Source of the DNA: Pseudomaricurvus alcaniphilus | GTDB taxonomy: Bacteria; Pseudomonadota; Gammaproteobacteria; Pseudomonadales; Cellvibrionaceae | Assembly: GCF_011440395.1 (NCBI RefSeq) | Contig: NZ_JAAOIX010000003.1 | Location: 310,001 to 374,000 of the forward strand | Reading direction: 5' to 3' | DNA length: 64,000 nucleotides | Shown here: piece after piece, positions 7,993 through 17,009 of the stretch | Numbering within the stretch: position 1 is the first letter of the stretch | Layout of the letters: each line of letters starts with the position of its first letter | Made by a program: the position numbers and the translations under genes | The notes under the pieces: model-generated | Seen by the model: only the letters and a program-made list of their open reading frames with translations | What the model was told of the DNA's origin: nothing | Database searches by the model: none

Positions 7993-9249
7993 ATGACTAA
8001 TTGGTTGAGTAGCGCGGCGCAGCGGGGAGAGGCCATTCACGACTGGCTGGCGCCCCGGCGCCAGGCTTCCCTGCGACTGTTACAGGAGAGCCAGTGGCCG
8101 ACCCGTAAAACCGAGGCCTGGAAATACGTTCCCATCAATGTCTGGGAGCGGGCGGAGCTGTCCACTGCGGTGGCTTCCAATATCGAGGCCGAGCCCATCG
8201 AAGGCTTGAACAGCTTTGATATCGTTATTCGCGACGGCCAGCTGCAGGCCGATACCCTGGCCGCGGCCTGGCCCGAGGGCCTGCAAGTGCTGCCCCTGGC
8301 CAGCGCTGAAGCCGCGCGCCTCGACTGGGCCCAGGCGACCTTCGCCCAGGTCAAGCCGGAGCGCCATCTGTTTGGGTTGGTCAACGATGTGCTGGCCACC
8401 GACGGTTTGATCATCGACGTCGCCGACGGCGCTCGCATCGAGCGGCCGTTGCGTATCGTCAATATTGTCAATGGCGGCAGCGAAGCCCACGCCCGGGTAC
8501 TGGTGCGTGTCGGCAGCGGCGCCAAAGTCAGTATTGTCGAGCACTACGTCGGCAACCAGTTGAGCCAGAGCACCGGCTTCGCCGAGTACAGCATCGGCAC
8601 CGACGCTGAGCTGGAACACTACCGTTTTGCCCTGCAATCCGGTGAGGCCATGCACATCGGTGGCAGCCACTTTGACCTGGCCGAGCGGGCCACCCTGACC
8701 AGTAACCTGGTGGCGTTTGGCAGCCGCCTTTCGCGGGTGGATATGGACATCAACCACAAAGGCGAGGGCGCCAAGGCGCTGTTGAACGCCATTTACCTGC
8801 TGGATGGCAAAGAGCTGTTCGACCTGCACAGCAATATCGAGCACGCCGTCGCCAACGGCACCTCGGAGGAAAACGTGCGTGGCATCGTCGCCGACAATTC
8901 GCGCGCGGTATTCAATGGCAGAATCCACATCCACCGCCACGCCCAGAAAACCCTGGCCGAGCTGAACAACCGCAACCTGCTGCTGTCAGACCGGGCGGAA
9001 ATCAACACCAAGCCGGAGCTGGAGATCTACGCCGACGATGTGCGCTGTGCCCACGGTGCCACGGTTGCCGAAATCGACAAGAAAGCCATGTACTACCTGC
9101 AGTCGCGCGGTATCGAGCGCGAGCAGGCGCAGATTATGCTGAACTTCGGTTTTATCAATGAGCTGGTGGACGATATGCCCAATGCCGTTTTGGCCGAATG
9201 GCTGCGACCGCAATTGCGGCAGCGTTTCGCGGCGATGGAGGTCAAATGA
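7993..9249 (+). CDS. sufD: Fe-S cluster assembly protein SufD
   Basis: A 418-residue SufD, the SufB paralogue of the SufBC2D scaffold, implicated in iron acquisition. The N-terminus MTNWLSSAAQRGEAIHDWLA is followed by WPTRKTEAWKYVPIN, typical for SufD. The C-terminal half carries the beta-helix and the conserved RCAHGATVAEIDKKAMYYLQ and SRGI motifs. The frame is open upstream into sufC but that extension overlaps a real gene; ATG 7993, four bases after the sufC stop with GGAATAAGGG before it, is the sensible start. Its TGA overlaps the sufS ATG. Confidence 0.96.
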   Translation: MTNWLSSAAQRGEAIHDWLAPRRQASLRLLQESQWPTRKTEAWKYVPINVWERAELSTAVASNIEAEPIEGLNSFDIVIRDGQLQADTLAAAWPEGLQVLPLASAEAARLDWAQATFAQVKPERHLFGLVNDVLATDGLIIDVADGARIERPLRIVNIVNGGSEAHARVLVRVGSGAKVSIVEHYVGNQLSQSTGFAEYSIGTDAELEHYRFALQSGEAMHIGGSHFDLAERATLTSNLVAFGSRLSRVDMDINHKGEGAKALLNAIYLLDGKELFDLHSNIEHAVANGTSEENVRGIVADNSRAVFNGRIHIHRHAQKTLAELNNRNLLLSDRAEINTKPELEIYADDVRCAHGATVAEIDKKAMYYLQSRGIEREQAQIMLNFGFINELVDDMPNAVLAEWLRPQLRQRFAAMEVK

Positions 9250-10490
9250 CAGCGGCTGATTTTCGTGTCCAGTCTGCCTTTGATGTGCAGGCCCTGCGCG
9301 AGCAGTTCCCGATTCTGTCGCGCACGGTGGACGGCAAGCCCCTGGTGTACCTGGACAATGCGGCGACTACGCAAAAGCCTCAGTGCGTGATTGATGCGAT
9401 TGTCGACTACTACAGCAACTGCAATTCCAATGTCCATCGCGGTGCCCATCGGCTGGCGGATGAAGCAACCCAAAAGTACGAGGGTGCCAGGGATATCGTG
9501 GCCGGGTTTATCAATGCCCGGGCGCGGGAGGAAGTGGTCTGGACCAGCGGCACCACCGAGGCGATCAATATCGTCGCCCACGGTATCGCCAGCCGCCTGC
9601 AGGCGGGCGATGAAATCCTGGTGACCGAGATGGAGCACCACGCCAACCTGGTGACCTGGCAGCAAGCCTGCCAGCAGTCCGGAGCGAGCCTGAAGATCGC
9701 CCCCATCAACGAGGCCGGTGAATTGCAGGTCGAGGCGTTCCGCGAGTTGCTCAGCCCGGCCACCCGGCTGGTGGCGTTTCCCCAGGTGTCCAATGCCCTC
9801 GGTACCATAAACCCGGTTGAAGAGCTGTGCCAGCTGGCGCGGCAGGCCGGCGCGCTGGTGCTGGTGGACGGTGCCCAGGGAGTCGCCCACGGCGATATCG
9901 ACGTGCAGGCCATGGGCTGCGATTTCTACGCCTTCTCCGGCCACAAGATTTTTGGCCCTACCGGCATCGGCGTGCTGTGGGGCAAGCAGGAGTTGCTGCA
10001 AGACTGGCCGGTGTGGAAAACCGGCGGCGAGATGATTGCCGAGGTCACCTACCAGTCGGCAGTTTGGAACACCTTGCCCTACCGGCTGGAGGCGGGCACC
10101 CCCCATATCGCCGGAGTTATCGGCCTGGGTGAGGCCATCCGCTGGTTTTCGCAGCTGGATTTGGCCGCAGTGCAGGCCCACGAAGCGGCCCTGATGGAGC
10201 GCGCAACTCGCGCCGCGGAAGCATTCGACGGCCTGACCATTGTCGGTCGCGCGGCCCGTAAAATAGGTGTGCTGAGCTTTCTTATGCAGCAGGGCCACCC
10301 GGCCGATATCGGCTTCTTGCTGGATCGCCAGGGTATCGCCATCCGCACCGGGCACCACTGCGCCCAGCCATTGATGGGGCGCCTGGGTGTACCGGGCACC
10401 GCCCGGGCCAGTTTTTCCATCTACAACACGCTGGAAGAAGTTGACGCCCTGTTCGCGGGCTTGAAAAAAGTCCGGACCATGTTGGATTAA
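9246..10490 (+). CDS. sufS: Cysteine desulfurase, SufS type (group II)
   Basis: A 414-residue group II PLP cysteine desulfurase that passes sulfur to SufE. It shows VYLDNAATTQKP, NVHRGAHRLADEAT, the PLP lysine in FSGHKIFGPTG (Lys234) and the catalytic Cys372 in RTGHHCAQPLMGRLG on the short loop of the SufS/CsdA class. ATG 9246 overlaps the sufD stop (ATGA), so the two are coupled; upstream in-frame starts lie inside sufD and are rejected. Its usual partner SufE is encoded three genes on, and the operon therefore contains both desulfurase classes. Confidence 0.96.
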   Translation: MTAADFRVQSAFDVQALREQFPILSRTVDGKPLVYLDNAATTQKPQCVIDAIVDYYSNCNSNVHRGAHRLADEATQKYEGARDIVAGFINARAREEVVWTSGTTEAINIVAHGIASRLQAGDEILVTEMEHHANLVTWQQACQQSGASLKIAPINEAGELQVEAFRELLSPATRLVAFPQVSNALGTINPVEELCQLARQAGALVLVDGAQGVAHGDIDVQAMGCDFYAFSGHKIFGPTGIGVLWGKQELLQDWPVWKTGGEMIAEVTYQSAVWNTLPYRLEAGTPHIAGVIGLGEAIRWFSQLDLAAVQAHEAALMERATRAAEAFDGLTIVGRAARKIGVLSFLMQQGHPADIGFLLDRQGIAIRTGHHCAQPLMGRLGVPGTARASFSIYNTLEEVDALFAGLKKVRTMLD

Positions 10491-10587
10491 CCCGCTGTGG
10501 TCCGGGCGGACTGGGCCATACCGGCTAGGACCAGACCGGATTTCAAGAGACCGGGTTTAGGGTTTATTGCAGTATTGTGAGGTAAAT

Positions 10588-10944
10588 ATGTCAGTTTCTA
10601 CGTTTGAACCCACCGCAGAGGTGGTCACCATGACCGAGGCCGCAGTGCGGCACTTTCGCACCAAACTGGCAGGGCAGGCGGGTAAAATCATTCGTCTCAG
10701 CACCCAGACCAGCGGTTGCACGGGCTATGCCTACGTACTGGATTTTGCCGACGGCCCGGAAGCGGGCGACACGGTTATTCACCCGGCCGAGGGCATTACG
10801 GTGGCGGTGGACACGCAGGCGCTCAAGCTGCTGCGGGGCACCGAGATCGATATGGCGACCGAGGGCGTCAACCGGGTGATCAAGTTTAATAACCCGAACG
10901 TGGTGGCGGAATGCGGCTGCGGTGAAAGTTTTAATGTGGAATAG
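10588..10944 (+). CDS. sufA: A-type Fe-S carrier (SufA/IscA family)
   Basis: A 118-residue HesB/IscA-family protein that receives clusters from the scaffold and hands them to target enzymes. The three family cysteines are present: Cys44 in TSGCTGYAY and Cys109 and Cys111 in AECGCGESF. ATG 10588 is preceded by GTGAGGT; an upstream ATG at 10567 lies in the leader and lacks a site. Sequence alone does not separate SufA from IscA; the operon argues for SufA. The gap to sufS (97 bases) has no terminator. Confidence 0.93.
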   Translation: MSVSTFEPTAEVVTMTEAAVRHFRTKLAGQAGKIIRLSTQTSGCTGYAYVLDFADGPEAGDTVIHPAEGITVAVDTQALKLLRGTEIDMATEGVNRVIKFNNPNVVAECGCGESFNVE

Positions 10945-10971
10945 TTTGGGCGTGAGCGGGGAAAAGCGTTA

Positions 10972-11505
10972 ATGCAGCAGTCCATGGTTGTCACCCGGCA
11001 GGCGTGTCCGGCGCGGCGAGTGCCCTCGGGCGAGCCGGTTGTGATTCCGGTCGACCAGTTTATTACCATCAACCAGAGTCTGGGGGGTAATTTTACTGTC
11101 ACCTGGCGCGGCAATATGTACCGTATCGATGGCACGGACGCTGCCGCCATAGGCCAGGAGGTGGAGTTGCCGGATTTTGCCGACGACGGCAGTGGCGAGA
11201 TCAACGAGGAGCAGGTGTGGCAGGCCCTGGACAGTATTTTTGACCCGGAAATACCCATCAGCCTGGTTTCGCTCGGCTTGATCTACGGGGTTGCTATCGA
11301 TCGCGACAGTGGTCGGGTCGAGGTTAAAATGACCTTGACCGCGCCCGGTTGCGGCATGGGGCCGGTGCTGGTCAGCGACGTGGAATACCGGGTTGGCAAG
11401 GTGCCCAACGTCAAGGCGGTGGCGGTGGAGCTGGTGTTTGACCCACCCTGGTCGCGCGCGATGATGAGCGAAGAGGCGCAACTGGAAGCCGGATTATTTT
11501 TTTAG
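10972..11505 (+). CDS. sufT: Fe-S cluster assembly protein SufT (DUF59/MIP18-like)
   Basis: A 177-residue SufT. The C-terminal DUF59/MIP18 domain is clear: DPEIPISLVSLGLIYGV near residues 91-107, then the motif with the conserved cysteine, TAPGCGMGP, near 125, and a late VFDPPW. The N-terminal 80 residues are the SufT-specific extension. SufT proteins support Fe-S protein maturation in several bacteria, notably under high cluster demand; the precise chemistry is unsettled. It sits between sufA and sufE, 14 bases before sufE. Confidence 0.93.
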   Translation: MQQSMVVTRQACPARRVPSGEPVVIPVDQFITINQSLGGNFTVTWRGNMYRIDGTDAAAIGQEVELPDFADDGSGEINEEQVWQALDSIFDPEIPISLVSLGLIYGVAIDRDSGRVEVKMTLTAPGCGMGPVLVSDVEYRVGKVPNVKAVAVELVFDPPWSRAMMSEEAQLEAGLFF

Positions 11506-11519
11506 GCTAGACGAGACTT

Positions 11520-11936
11520 ATGAGCTTACCGACACCCGACGAAATTCTTGATGACCTGGCCTTTTTCGATGACTGGGAAGAGCGCTACACCTACATTATC
11601 GATCTGGGGCGGGGGCTGCCCAAGCTGGATGAATCCCTGCACACCCCCGAGCGCCTGGTCAAAGGCTGCCAGAGCAACGTCTGGATCGATGTCCAGGCCG
11701 ACGCCGACAAGCTGTATTTCAAAGTGGACAGCGATGCGGTTATCGTGCGCGGTTTGCTGGCGCTGGTGATGGCGGCTTATAACGCCAAAACCGCCGCCGA
11801 AATTCGCAGTTTTGACATCGACGAATACTTCCAAAAGCTGGACCTCGAACGCCATTTGAGCCCCACCCGCGGCAACGGTCTGCGCGCCATTGTCTCTCGC
11901 ATCCAGGGTATTGCCCGGGCCGCCGAGCCCGCCTGA
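11520..11936 (+). CDS. sufE: Sulfur acceptor SufE
   Basis: A 138-residue SufE that accepts persulfide sulfur from SufS on a conserved cysteine and delivers it to SufB. The active-site Cys50 lies in LVKGCQSNVW, matching Cys51 of E. coli SufE. The C-terminal half has the expected LHLSPTRGNGL-type motif (HLSPTRGNGLRAI). It closes the operon; a gap of 231 bases follows before ndk. Confidence 0.96.
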   Translation: MSLPTPDEILDDLAFFDDWEERYTYIIDLGRGLPKLDESLHTPERLVKGCQSNVWIDVQADADKLYFKVDSDAVIVRGLLALVMAAYNAKTAAEIRSFDIDEYFQKLDLERHLSPTRGNGLRAIVSRIQGIARAAEPA

Positions 11937-12167
11937 GCCCGGTGCCCGCCTGGTCGGTCCTGGCTGGCTGGCAGAATGCCCCGGTTTGCCGGAAAATAGC
12001 CCCTGCTCGCGTATGAAATTCACACGAACCTGCGTATAATCCGCGGGTTTACTTGCCCCGGCAGCGGTTTGGCGCTGGCAAAACCGGGAGAGTGGGTTTA
12101 TCGACACAGGAAAGTAGGCCTCACATTGAGGCTTTATCATTGATTTTAATTTGTTTCGGAGACACAA

Positions 12168-12593
12168 ATGGCTGTTGAACGCACCCTGTCCATTATCAAA
12201 CCTGATGCTGTTGCGAAAAACGCAATCGGTGAAATTGCTGCCCGTTTTGAAAAGGCCGGCCTGAAGATTGTCGCCATGCAAATGCTGCAGCTGGATGATG
12301 CCAAAGCCGGTGGATTTTACGCTGAGCACAAAGAGCGCCCGTTCTTCAAGGACCTGGTAGCCTTTATGACGTCTGGTCCTGTGGTTGTGCAGGTGTTGGA
12401 AGGTGAGAACGCCATCAGCACCAACCGTGACCTGATGGGTGCCACCAACCCGAAAGAAGCCGCCGCTGGCACCATCCGCGCTGACTTCGCCGAAACCATT
12501 GACGCCAACGCGGTGCACGGATCCGATTCACCGGAATCTGCGGCCCGTGAAATTGCCTATTTCTTCAGCAGCAGCGAAATCTGCCCGCGCTGA
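12168..12593 (+). CDS. ndk: Nucleoside diphosphate kinase
   Basis: A 141-residue kinase that transfers the gamma-phosphate from ATP to other nucleoside diphosphates via a phosphohistidine. [14 protein letters not shown] opens the protein and the active-site His117 is in [12 protein letters not shown], the family signature. TCGGAGACA precedes the ATG. Upstream, TATAAT at 12035-12040 is a possible -10 box, but no good -35 box is found at the right distance. ndk follows the isc genes in many pseudomonads and relatives and here follows the suf genes. Confidence 0.97.
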   Translation: MAVERTLSIIKPDAVAKNAIGEIAARFEKAGLKIVAMQMLQLDDAKAGGFYAEHKERPFFKDLVAFMTSGPVVVQVLEGENAISTNRDLMGATNPKEAAAGTIRADFAETIDANAVHGSDSPESAAREIAYFFSSSEICPR

Positions 12594-12648
12594 TTGCAGT
12601 AAGCTGATTGCAGTACGCAATAAACAGGGGCTCGTGAGTATTAACGGC

Positions 12649-13863
12649 ATGACAGAACAGCAGATAGCGGCGGTAAACCTGGCAGAACCTGCAAAGGTCA
12701 ACTTGCTGGGTTTGTCGCAGGCAAAGATGGAAGCATTCTTTGAGTCGATCGGGGAGAAGAAATTCCGCGCGACCCAGGTCTTGAAGTGGATCCACCAAAT
12801 GGGTGTAGACGACTTCGAGCAGATGTCCAACATCAGCAAGGCGCTGCGAGAAAAGCTCAGCCAGGTGGCGGAGATCCGTCCACCCGAGGTGCTGCAGCAG
12901 CTGGATTCGGCCGACGGTACGCGCAAGTTCCTGATTCGTGTCAGCGGTGGCAGTGCCATCGAAACGGTACTGATTCCGGATGGCAACCGCGGCACCCTGT
13001 GTGTCTCATCACAAGTGGGCTGTTCGCTGGACTGCAGTTTTTGCGCCACCGGCAAGCAGGGCTTTAACCGCGACCTGACCGCGGCCGAGATCATCGGCCA
13101 GGTCTGGCTGGCGGCCAAATCCTACGGCCAGTTCGGCGAGAACCGGCCGCGCATCATCACCAATGTGGTGATGATGGGTATGGGCGAGCCGCTGCTGAAC
13201 TTCGATAACGTCGTCGATGCCATGAACCTGATGCTGCACGACAACTGCTACGGTCTGTCCAAGCGACGGGTGACCCTGAGTACCTCAGGGGTGGTGCCGG
13301 CACTGGATCGACTGGGCCAGTACACTGATGTCTGCCTGGCCATTTCGCTGCACGCGCCCAACGACGAATTGCGCAACCAGCTGGTACCGATCAACAAGAA
13401 ATACCCCATCGCCATGTTGTTGGAGTCGGCCCAGCGCTATGTGGCCGGGTTGCCCGACAATCATCGTAAAATTACTATCGAATACACCCTGATGCGGGAG
13501 ATCAACGACCGGCCCGAGCACGCCCACGAGTTGGCGCAACTATTGCAGGATATCCCGGTCAAAATCAACCTGATTCCCTTTAACCCCTTCGATCAATCGG
13601 ATTATCGACGGGTTAGCAATAACGCTTTACGCACCTTTCAGGATATCCTCACCAGAGCCGGATTTACCACCACGGTGCGCACTACCCGGGGTGACGATAT
13701 CGACGCTGCTTGCGGTCAGTTGGCCGGCGCGGTAAACGACAAGACCCGCCGCAGCCAGCGCTACCGGGAGCAGCACAGCGGCACGGGTCGCAGTGCCAAT
13801 GCCAATTGGGCTGCTGTAGAAAGCCGGACTGTTGAAAACCGGTCTGTAGAAAACAGGAGTTAG
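12649..13863 (+). CDS. rlmN: Dual-specificity 23S rRNA/tRNA A2 methyltransferase RlmN
   Basis: A 404-residue radical-SAM enzyme that methylates C2 of A2503 in 23S rRNA and A37 of some tRNAs. The CxxxCxxC cluster motif is Cys125-Cys129-Cys132, and the methyl-carrying and resolving cysteines are Cys118 and Cys355; all five fall at exactly the E. coli numbers when translation starts at ATG 12649, which supports that start over GTG 12634. [12 protein letters not shown] and [10 protein letters not shown] are conserved. The last 20 residues ([16 protein letters not shown]) are a repetitive tail absent from E. coli, encoded by a small direct repeat. It depends on a [4Fe-4S] cluster, as does IspG downstream. 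Confidence 0.96.
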   Translation: MTEQQIAAVNLAEPAKVNLLGLSQAKMEAFFESIGEKKFRATQVLKWIHQMGVDDFEQMSNISKALREKLSQVAEIRPPEVLQQLDSADGTRKFLIRVSGGSAIETVLIPDGNRGTLCVSSQVGCSLDCSFCATGKQGFNRDLTAAEIIGQVWLAAKSYGQFGENRPRIITNVVMMGMGEPLLNFDNVVDAMNLMLHDNCYGLSKRRVTLSTSGVVPALDRLGQYTDVCLAISLHAPNDELRNQLVPINKKYPIAMLLESAQRYVAGLPDNHRKITIEYTLMREINDRPEHAHELAQLLQDIPVKINLIPFNPFDQSDYRRVSNNALRTFQDILTRAGFTTTVRTTRGDDIDAACGQLAGAVNDKTRRSQRYREQHSGTGRSANANWAAVESRTVENRSVENRS

Positions 13864-14002
13864 GAGCGAAAATCGAGACCAGAATATTCGCAGCTACCTT
13901 CGAAACTATCTTCGCAACTACCGAAGTCAGTGTCATTCGCGGTAACAGAATGTATCAGTGGTTGCAGCCAAAGTGTTGCAGCGACAGCAAAAGAGGTGAG
14001 CA

Positions 14003-14788
14003 ATGCCGCGCTGGTTAACAGCAATTGAAAGGTTACTCCTGCAGGCAGTGGGGTTGTCGGCCCTGCTGCTGGCGGTGAGCGGCTGCGTCACCACCAGTAA
14101 TTCCCCGGAACGTACGGTGGACCTGAAAAAGGCCGAGCAAACCCACGTCCAGGCGGGCATGGGTTATTTGCGCCAACGCGACAAGGAGTCGGCGCGGCGC
14201 CATTTCCTCAAGGCCATCGATATCAACTCGCGTTCGGCCGGTGCCCACAATGGCCTGGCGCTGGTCTATCAATTTGAAAATAACGAGGAGTTGGCAGAAA
14301 AGCATTTCACCCGGGCGCTGGCACTGGAACCTGGCTTTTCCCTGGCGCGCAACAACTATGCGGCCTTTCTCCACGGCCTGCAGCGCTACCCCGAGGCAGA
14401 AAAGCACCTGCTGCAGGTGGTGGAGGACCAGTCCTACGAGCGCCGTGATGTCGCCCTGATGAACCTCGGCCGGACCCAGCTGCAGCTGGGCAAAACCGAT
14501 GCCGCCATCAAGACACTGAAGCAATCCCTGGGAATTAATTTCCGGCTGAGCCTGGCCCATATCGAGCTCGCCGATATTTACTACGCGCGCCAGGATTACG
14601 TGGTCGCCAAGCACTATTTTGAGCAGTTCTCAAAGTTGAGCCGGCAGACACCCCGCAGCCTCTGGTTGGGGATTCGGCTGGAGCGCCACTTTGGTAACAA
14701 GGACAAGGAAGCCAGTTACGCGCTGGCACTTAAAAACCTGCACCCATACTCGGAAGAGTTTCTTGAGTATAAGAAGAGCATAGAATGA
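14003..14788 (+). CDS. pilF: Type IV pilus biogenesis/stability lipoprotein PilF (PilW)
   Basis: A 261-residue outer-membrane lipoprotein pilotin that helps the secretin PilQ localise and assemble. The signal sequence ends in lipobox V-S-G-C28. About six TPR helices follow (for example AHNGLALVYQFENNEELAEK and ARNNYAAFLHGLQRYPEAEK). AAGAGGTGAG precedes the ATG. Its TGA overlaps the rodZ ATG by four bases. The rlmN-pilF-rodZ-ispG order is the classic gammaproteobacterial one. Confidence 0.93.
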   Translation: MPRWLTAIERLLLQAVGLSALLLAVSGCVTTSNSPERTVDLKKAEQTHVQAGMGYLRQRDKESARRHFLKAIDINSRSAGAHNGLALVYQFENNEELAEKHFTRALALEPGFSLARNNYAAFLHGLQRYPEAEKHLLQVVEDQSYERRDVALMNLGRTQLQLGKTDAAIKTLKQSLGINFRLSLAHIELADIYYARQDYVVAKHYFEQFSKLSRQTPRSLWLGIRLERHFGNKDKEASYALALKNLHPYSEEFLEYKKSIE

Positions 14789-15801
14789 TTGAATTAAGGC
14801 ACAACACCAACCACAAGGATGAAAGCCCCAGCGGTCAGCCGGATATGAATTCGCCGGGCTTTCAGTTGCAAAGTGCGCGCAAGGAAGCCGGCCTGGATGT
14901 GGCGTCAGTCGCTACTGTGTTGCATATTTCGGAAAATTACGTGCACGCACTGGAAAACGATCGCTACGAATATTTACCGGTTGAACCCTTCGTGCTGGGC
15001 TATATTCGGGCCTACGCGAAGCTGGTTGGGCTGCCGCCCCAGGAACTGATCGACAGTTACCGGGCCTACCGCGATCAGCTCAATAACACCGTTGAGCCGG
15101 TGCTACACCCGTCTAACAACGGTTTTGGCAGTCATTTTAATTCCAGGGAACTGCTCAGCCAGCATCACAAGAGCATTATTCTGCTGCTGCTAGTTCTGCT
15201 GGCCGGAGCGGTAGCGTATTTTATTGTCAGTGGCAATGACGATGCCCAGCTGACGACGCAAGCTGCCACTAGTTCTGTCAGCAAGCCCGCCAGCAGCAGA
15301 GCGGCCGCGCCGCGACAGCTGGCCGCTTCCAGCACTGAATCGACGCAGGCGGCGGCGGGCAACCAGTTGCAAGCAGCGGCAGCTGGCAGCGCAGCGCCGC
15401 TTGAGGCGGAGCCGCAGGGCAAGGCAGGTACAGTCGAGGCAGGTACAGTTGAGGCAGGTACAGTTGAGGCAGGTACAGTTGTGGCATCAGCACCTGCAGC
15501 GACCGGGCAAGCAGCGGCAGCCCCACTGGCGGCCGCGGTTGCCCCCGTCGCGGCAGATGTGCGTGATCAGCTGGCGCTTGAATTCAGCGGCGAGTGCTGG
15601 CTGGAGGTGATTGACGCCGATGGCGATGTGCTGGCGACCAACCTCTACCAGGCCGGCGACCGGCTGCAACTGGAAGGCAGGGCACCGTTTAAAGTGGTGT
15701 TTGGTGATATCCGCGCCGTCAGGGTCGCACTCAACAGCACGGCTGTGCCGCTGTCCGGCGGCGACAGTAAAAATCGCCTGAAAACCACCATTGGCAAATA
15801 G
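14785..15801 (+). CDS. rodZ: Cytoskeletal cell-shape protein RodZ
   Basis: A 338-residue RodZ, which links MreB filaments to the rod-elongation machinery. Domains: an N-terminal Xre-like helix-turn-helix (about 25-95, GFQLQSARKEAGLDVASVA), one transmembrane helix (131-149), an Ala/Ser/Thr-rich periplasmic linker (150-258) and the C-terminal beta domain DUF4115 (about 260-338, with FSGECWLEVIDADG). The linker contains a perfect-period 15-bp tandem repeat encoding AGTVE three times and then AGTVV (residues 214-233). Start ATG overlaps the pilF stop. Confidence 0.94.
   Translation: MIELRHNTNHKDESPSGQPDMNSPGFQLQSARKEAGLDVASVATVLHISENYVHALENDRYEYLPVEPFVLGYIRAYAKLVGLPPQELIDSYRAYRDQLNNTVEPVLHPSNNGFGSHFNSRELLSQHHKSIILLLLVLLAGAVAYFIVSGNDDAQLTTQAATSSVSKPASSRAAAPRQLAASSTESTQAAAGNQLQAAAAGSAAPLEAEPQGKAGTVEAGTVEAGTVEAGTVVASAPAATGQAAAAPLAAAVAPVAADVRDQLALEFSGECWLEVIDADGDVLATNLYQAGDRLQLEGRAPFKVVFGDIRAVRVALNSTAVPLSGGDSKNRLKTTIGK
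15424..15483 (+). repeat. 15-bp minisatellite inside rodZ (4 units)
   Basis: Four near-identical 15-bp units (gcaggtacagttgag; first has c for t, last ends gtg) run head to tail. The unit length is a multiple of three, so copy-number change keeps the reading frame and only alters linker length. Confidence 0.92.
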
Positions 15802-15834
15802 CCGCAATCAGTAGCAGTCGCGCAGGATATTGTC

Positions 15835-16947
15835 ATGCATTTTGAATCTCCCATAAAACGTCGTAAATCCCGCCAGATCATGGTGGGCAATGTGCCGGTG
15901 GGTGGCGATGCCCCCATCAGTGTGCAGAGTATGACCAACACCGAAACCTGTGATGTCGCCGCCACGGTGGCGCAGATCCAGCGCATCCAGAATGCCGGTG
16001 CGGACCTGGTGCGAGTGTCGGTGCCGAGCCTGGAGGCGGCCGAGGCATTTGGCGAAATACGCAAGCAGGTGACTGTGCCGCTGATTGCCGATATTCACTT
16101 CGATTACCGCATCGCCCTGCGGGTGGCGGATCTCGGGGTCGACTGCCTGCGCATCAACCCGGGCAATATCGGCCGCGAAAAGCGCATTCGAGCGGTGGTC
16201 GATAAGGCGCGCGATTTGAACATACCCATCCGCATCGGTGTCAACGCCGGCTCGCTGGAAAAGGATCTGCAGAAGAAGTACGGCGAACCGACACCGGCGG
16301 CGTTGGTGGAATCGGCCCTGCGTCACGTGGAAATTCTCGATCAACTGGATTTCCAAAACTTTAAGGTCAGCGTCAAGGCCTCGGACGTGTTTATGGCGGT
16401 GGCGGCCTACCGCCAGCTGGCCGCCCAGATCGAGCAACCCCTGCACCTCGGTATCACCGAAGCCGGAGGCCTGCGCTCCGGTACTGTGAAGTCGGCGGTG
16501 GGGTTGGGGGCACTGTTGCTCGATGGTATTGGTGACACGCTGCGGATTTCCCTGGCGGCCGACCCGGTGGAAGAGGTCAAGGTCGGCTGGGACTTGCTGA
16601 AAAGCCTCAAGCTGCGCAGCAAGGGCATCAACTTTATCGCCTGCCCCAGTTGCTCGCGGCAGAACTTCGACGTTATCCAAACCATGAATGAACTGGAAGT
16701 CAGGCTGGAAGACATCACCACACCCATGGACGTGGCCGTGATCGGCTGTGTGGTCAACGGCCCCGGCGAGGCCCGGGAAGCGGATATCGGCCTCGCTGGC
16801 GGTACCCCCAACAACCTGATTTACGTCGACGGTGAACCCAATCAAAAGCTGGGCAAGGACAATCTGGTGGATGATCTCGAACGCCTGATCAGGGCCAAGG
16901 CGCGGGCCAAGGCCGAGGCTGAAAAGGACCTTATCGCCAAGGCCTGA
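15835..16947 (+). CDS. ispG: 4-hydroxy-3-methylbut-2-enyl diphosphate synthase (flavodoxin), IspG
   Basis: A 370-residue [4Fe-4S] enzyme of the MEP isoprenoid pathway that converts methylerythritol cyclodiphosphate to HMBPP. Cluster ligands are visible: Cys270 and Cys273 in [13 protein letters not shown], Cys305 in [11 protein letters not shown] and Glu312. The TIM-barrel N-terminus carries [16 protein letters not shown]. Length matches E. coli IspG (372). It follows rodZ by 33 bases. Just past its stop, bases 16944-16970 can form an imperfect hairpin (gcctg/caggc, gccgtc/gacggc) without a T-tract. Confidence 0.96.
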   Translation: MHFESPIKRRKSRQIMVGNVPVGGDAPISVQSMTNTETCDVAATVAQIQRIQNAGADLVRVSVPSLEAAEAFGEIRKQVTVPLIADIHFDYRIALRVADLGVDCLRINPGNIGREKRIRAVVDKARDLNIPIRIGVNAGSLEKDLQKKYGEPTPAALVESALRHVEILDQLDFQNFKVSVKASDVFMAVAAYRQLAAQIEQPLHLGITEAGGLRSGTVKSAVGLGALLLDGIGDTLRISLAADPVEEVKVGWDLLKSLKLRSKGINFIACPSCSRQNFDVIQTMNELEVRLEDITTPMDVAVIGCVVNGPGEAREADIGLAGGTPNNLIYVDGEPNQKLGKDNLVDDLERLIRAKARAKAEAEKDLIAKA

Positions 16948-17009
16948 TGCCGTCCGCGACGGCCAGGCACACTGATTGTTAAGACTCTTTGATTGTTAAG
17001 GAAAGAAAC

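Noticed and set aside
9093-10358. 421-residue minus-strand frame opposite sufD/sufS
   Set aside because: Antisense shadow of sufS; composition is His/Gln/Gly-rich as expected from reversed GC-rich codons.
12012-12040. ndk promoter
   Set aside because: TATAAT at 12035-12040 is good, but no acceptable -35 box stands 16-18 bases upstream, so it is not listed as a promoter.
15808-16845. 345-residue minus-strand frame opposite ispG
   Set aside because: Antisense shadow; ispG on the other strand has all its catalytic residues.
16944-16970. Intrinsic terminator between ispG and hisS
   Set aside because: The stem is interrupted and no T-tract follows.
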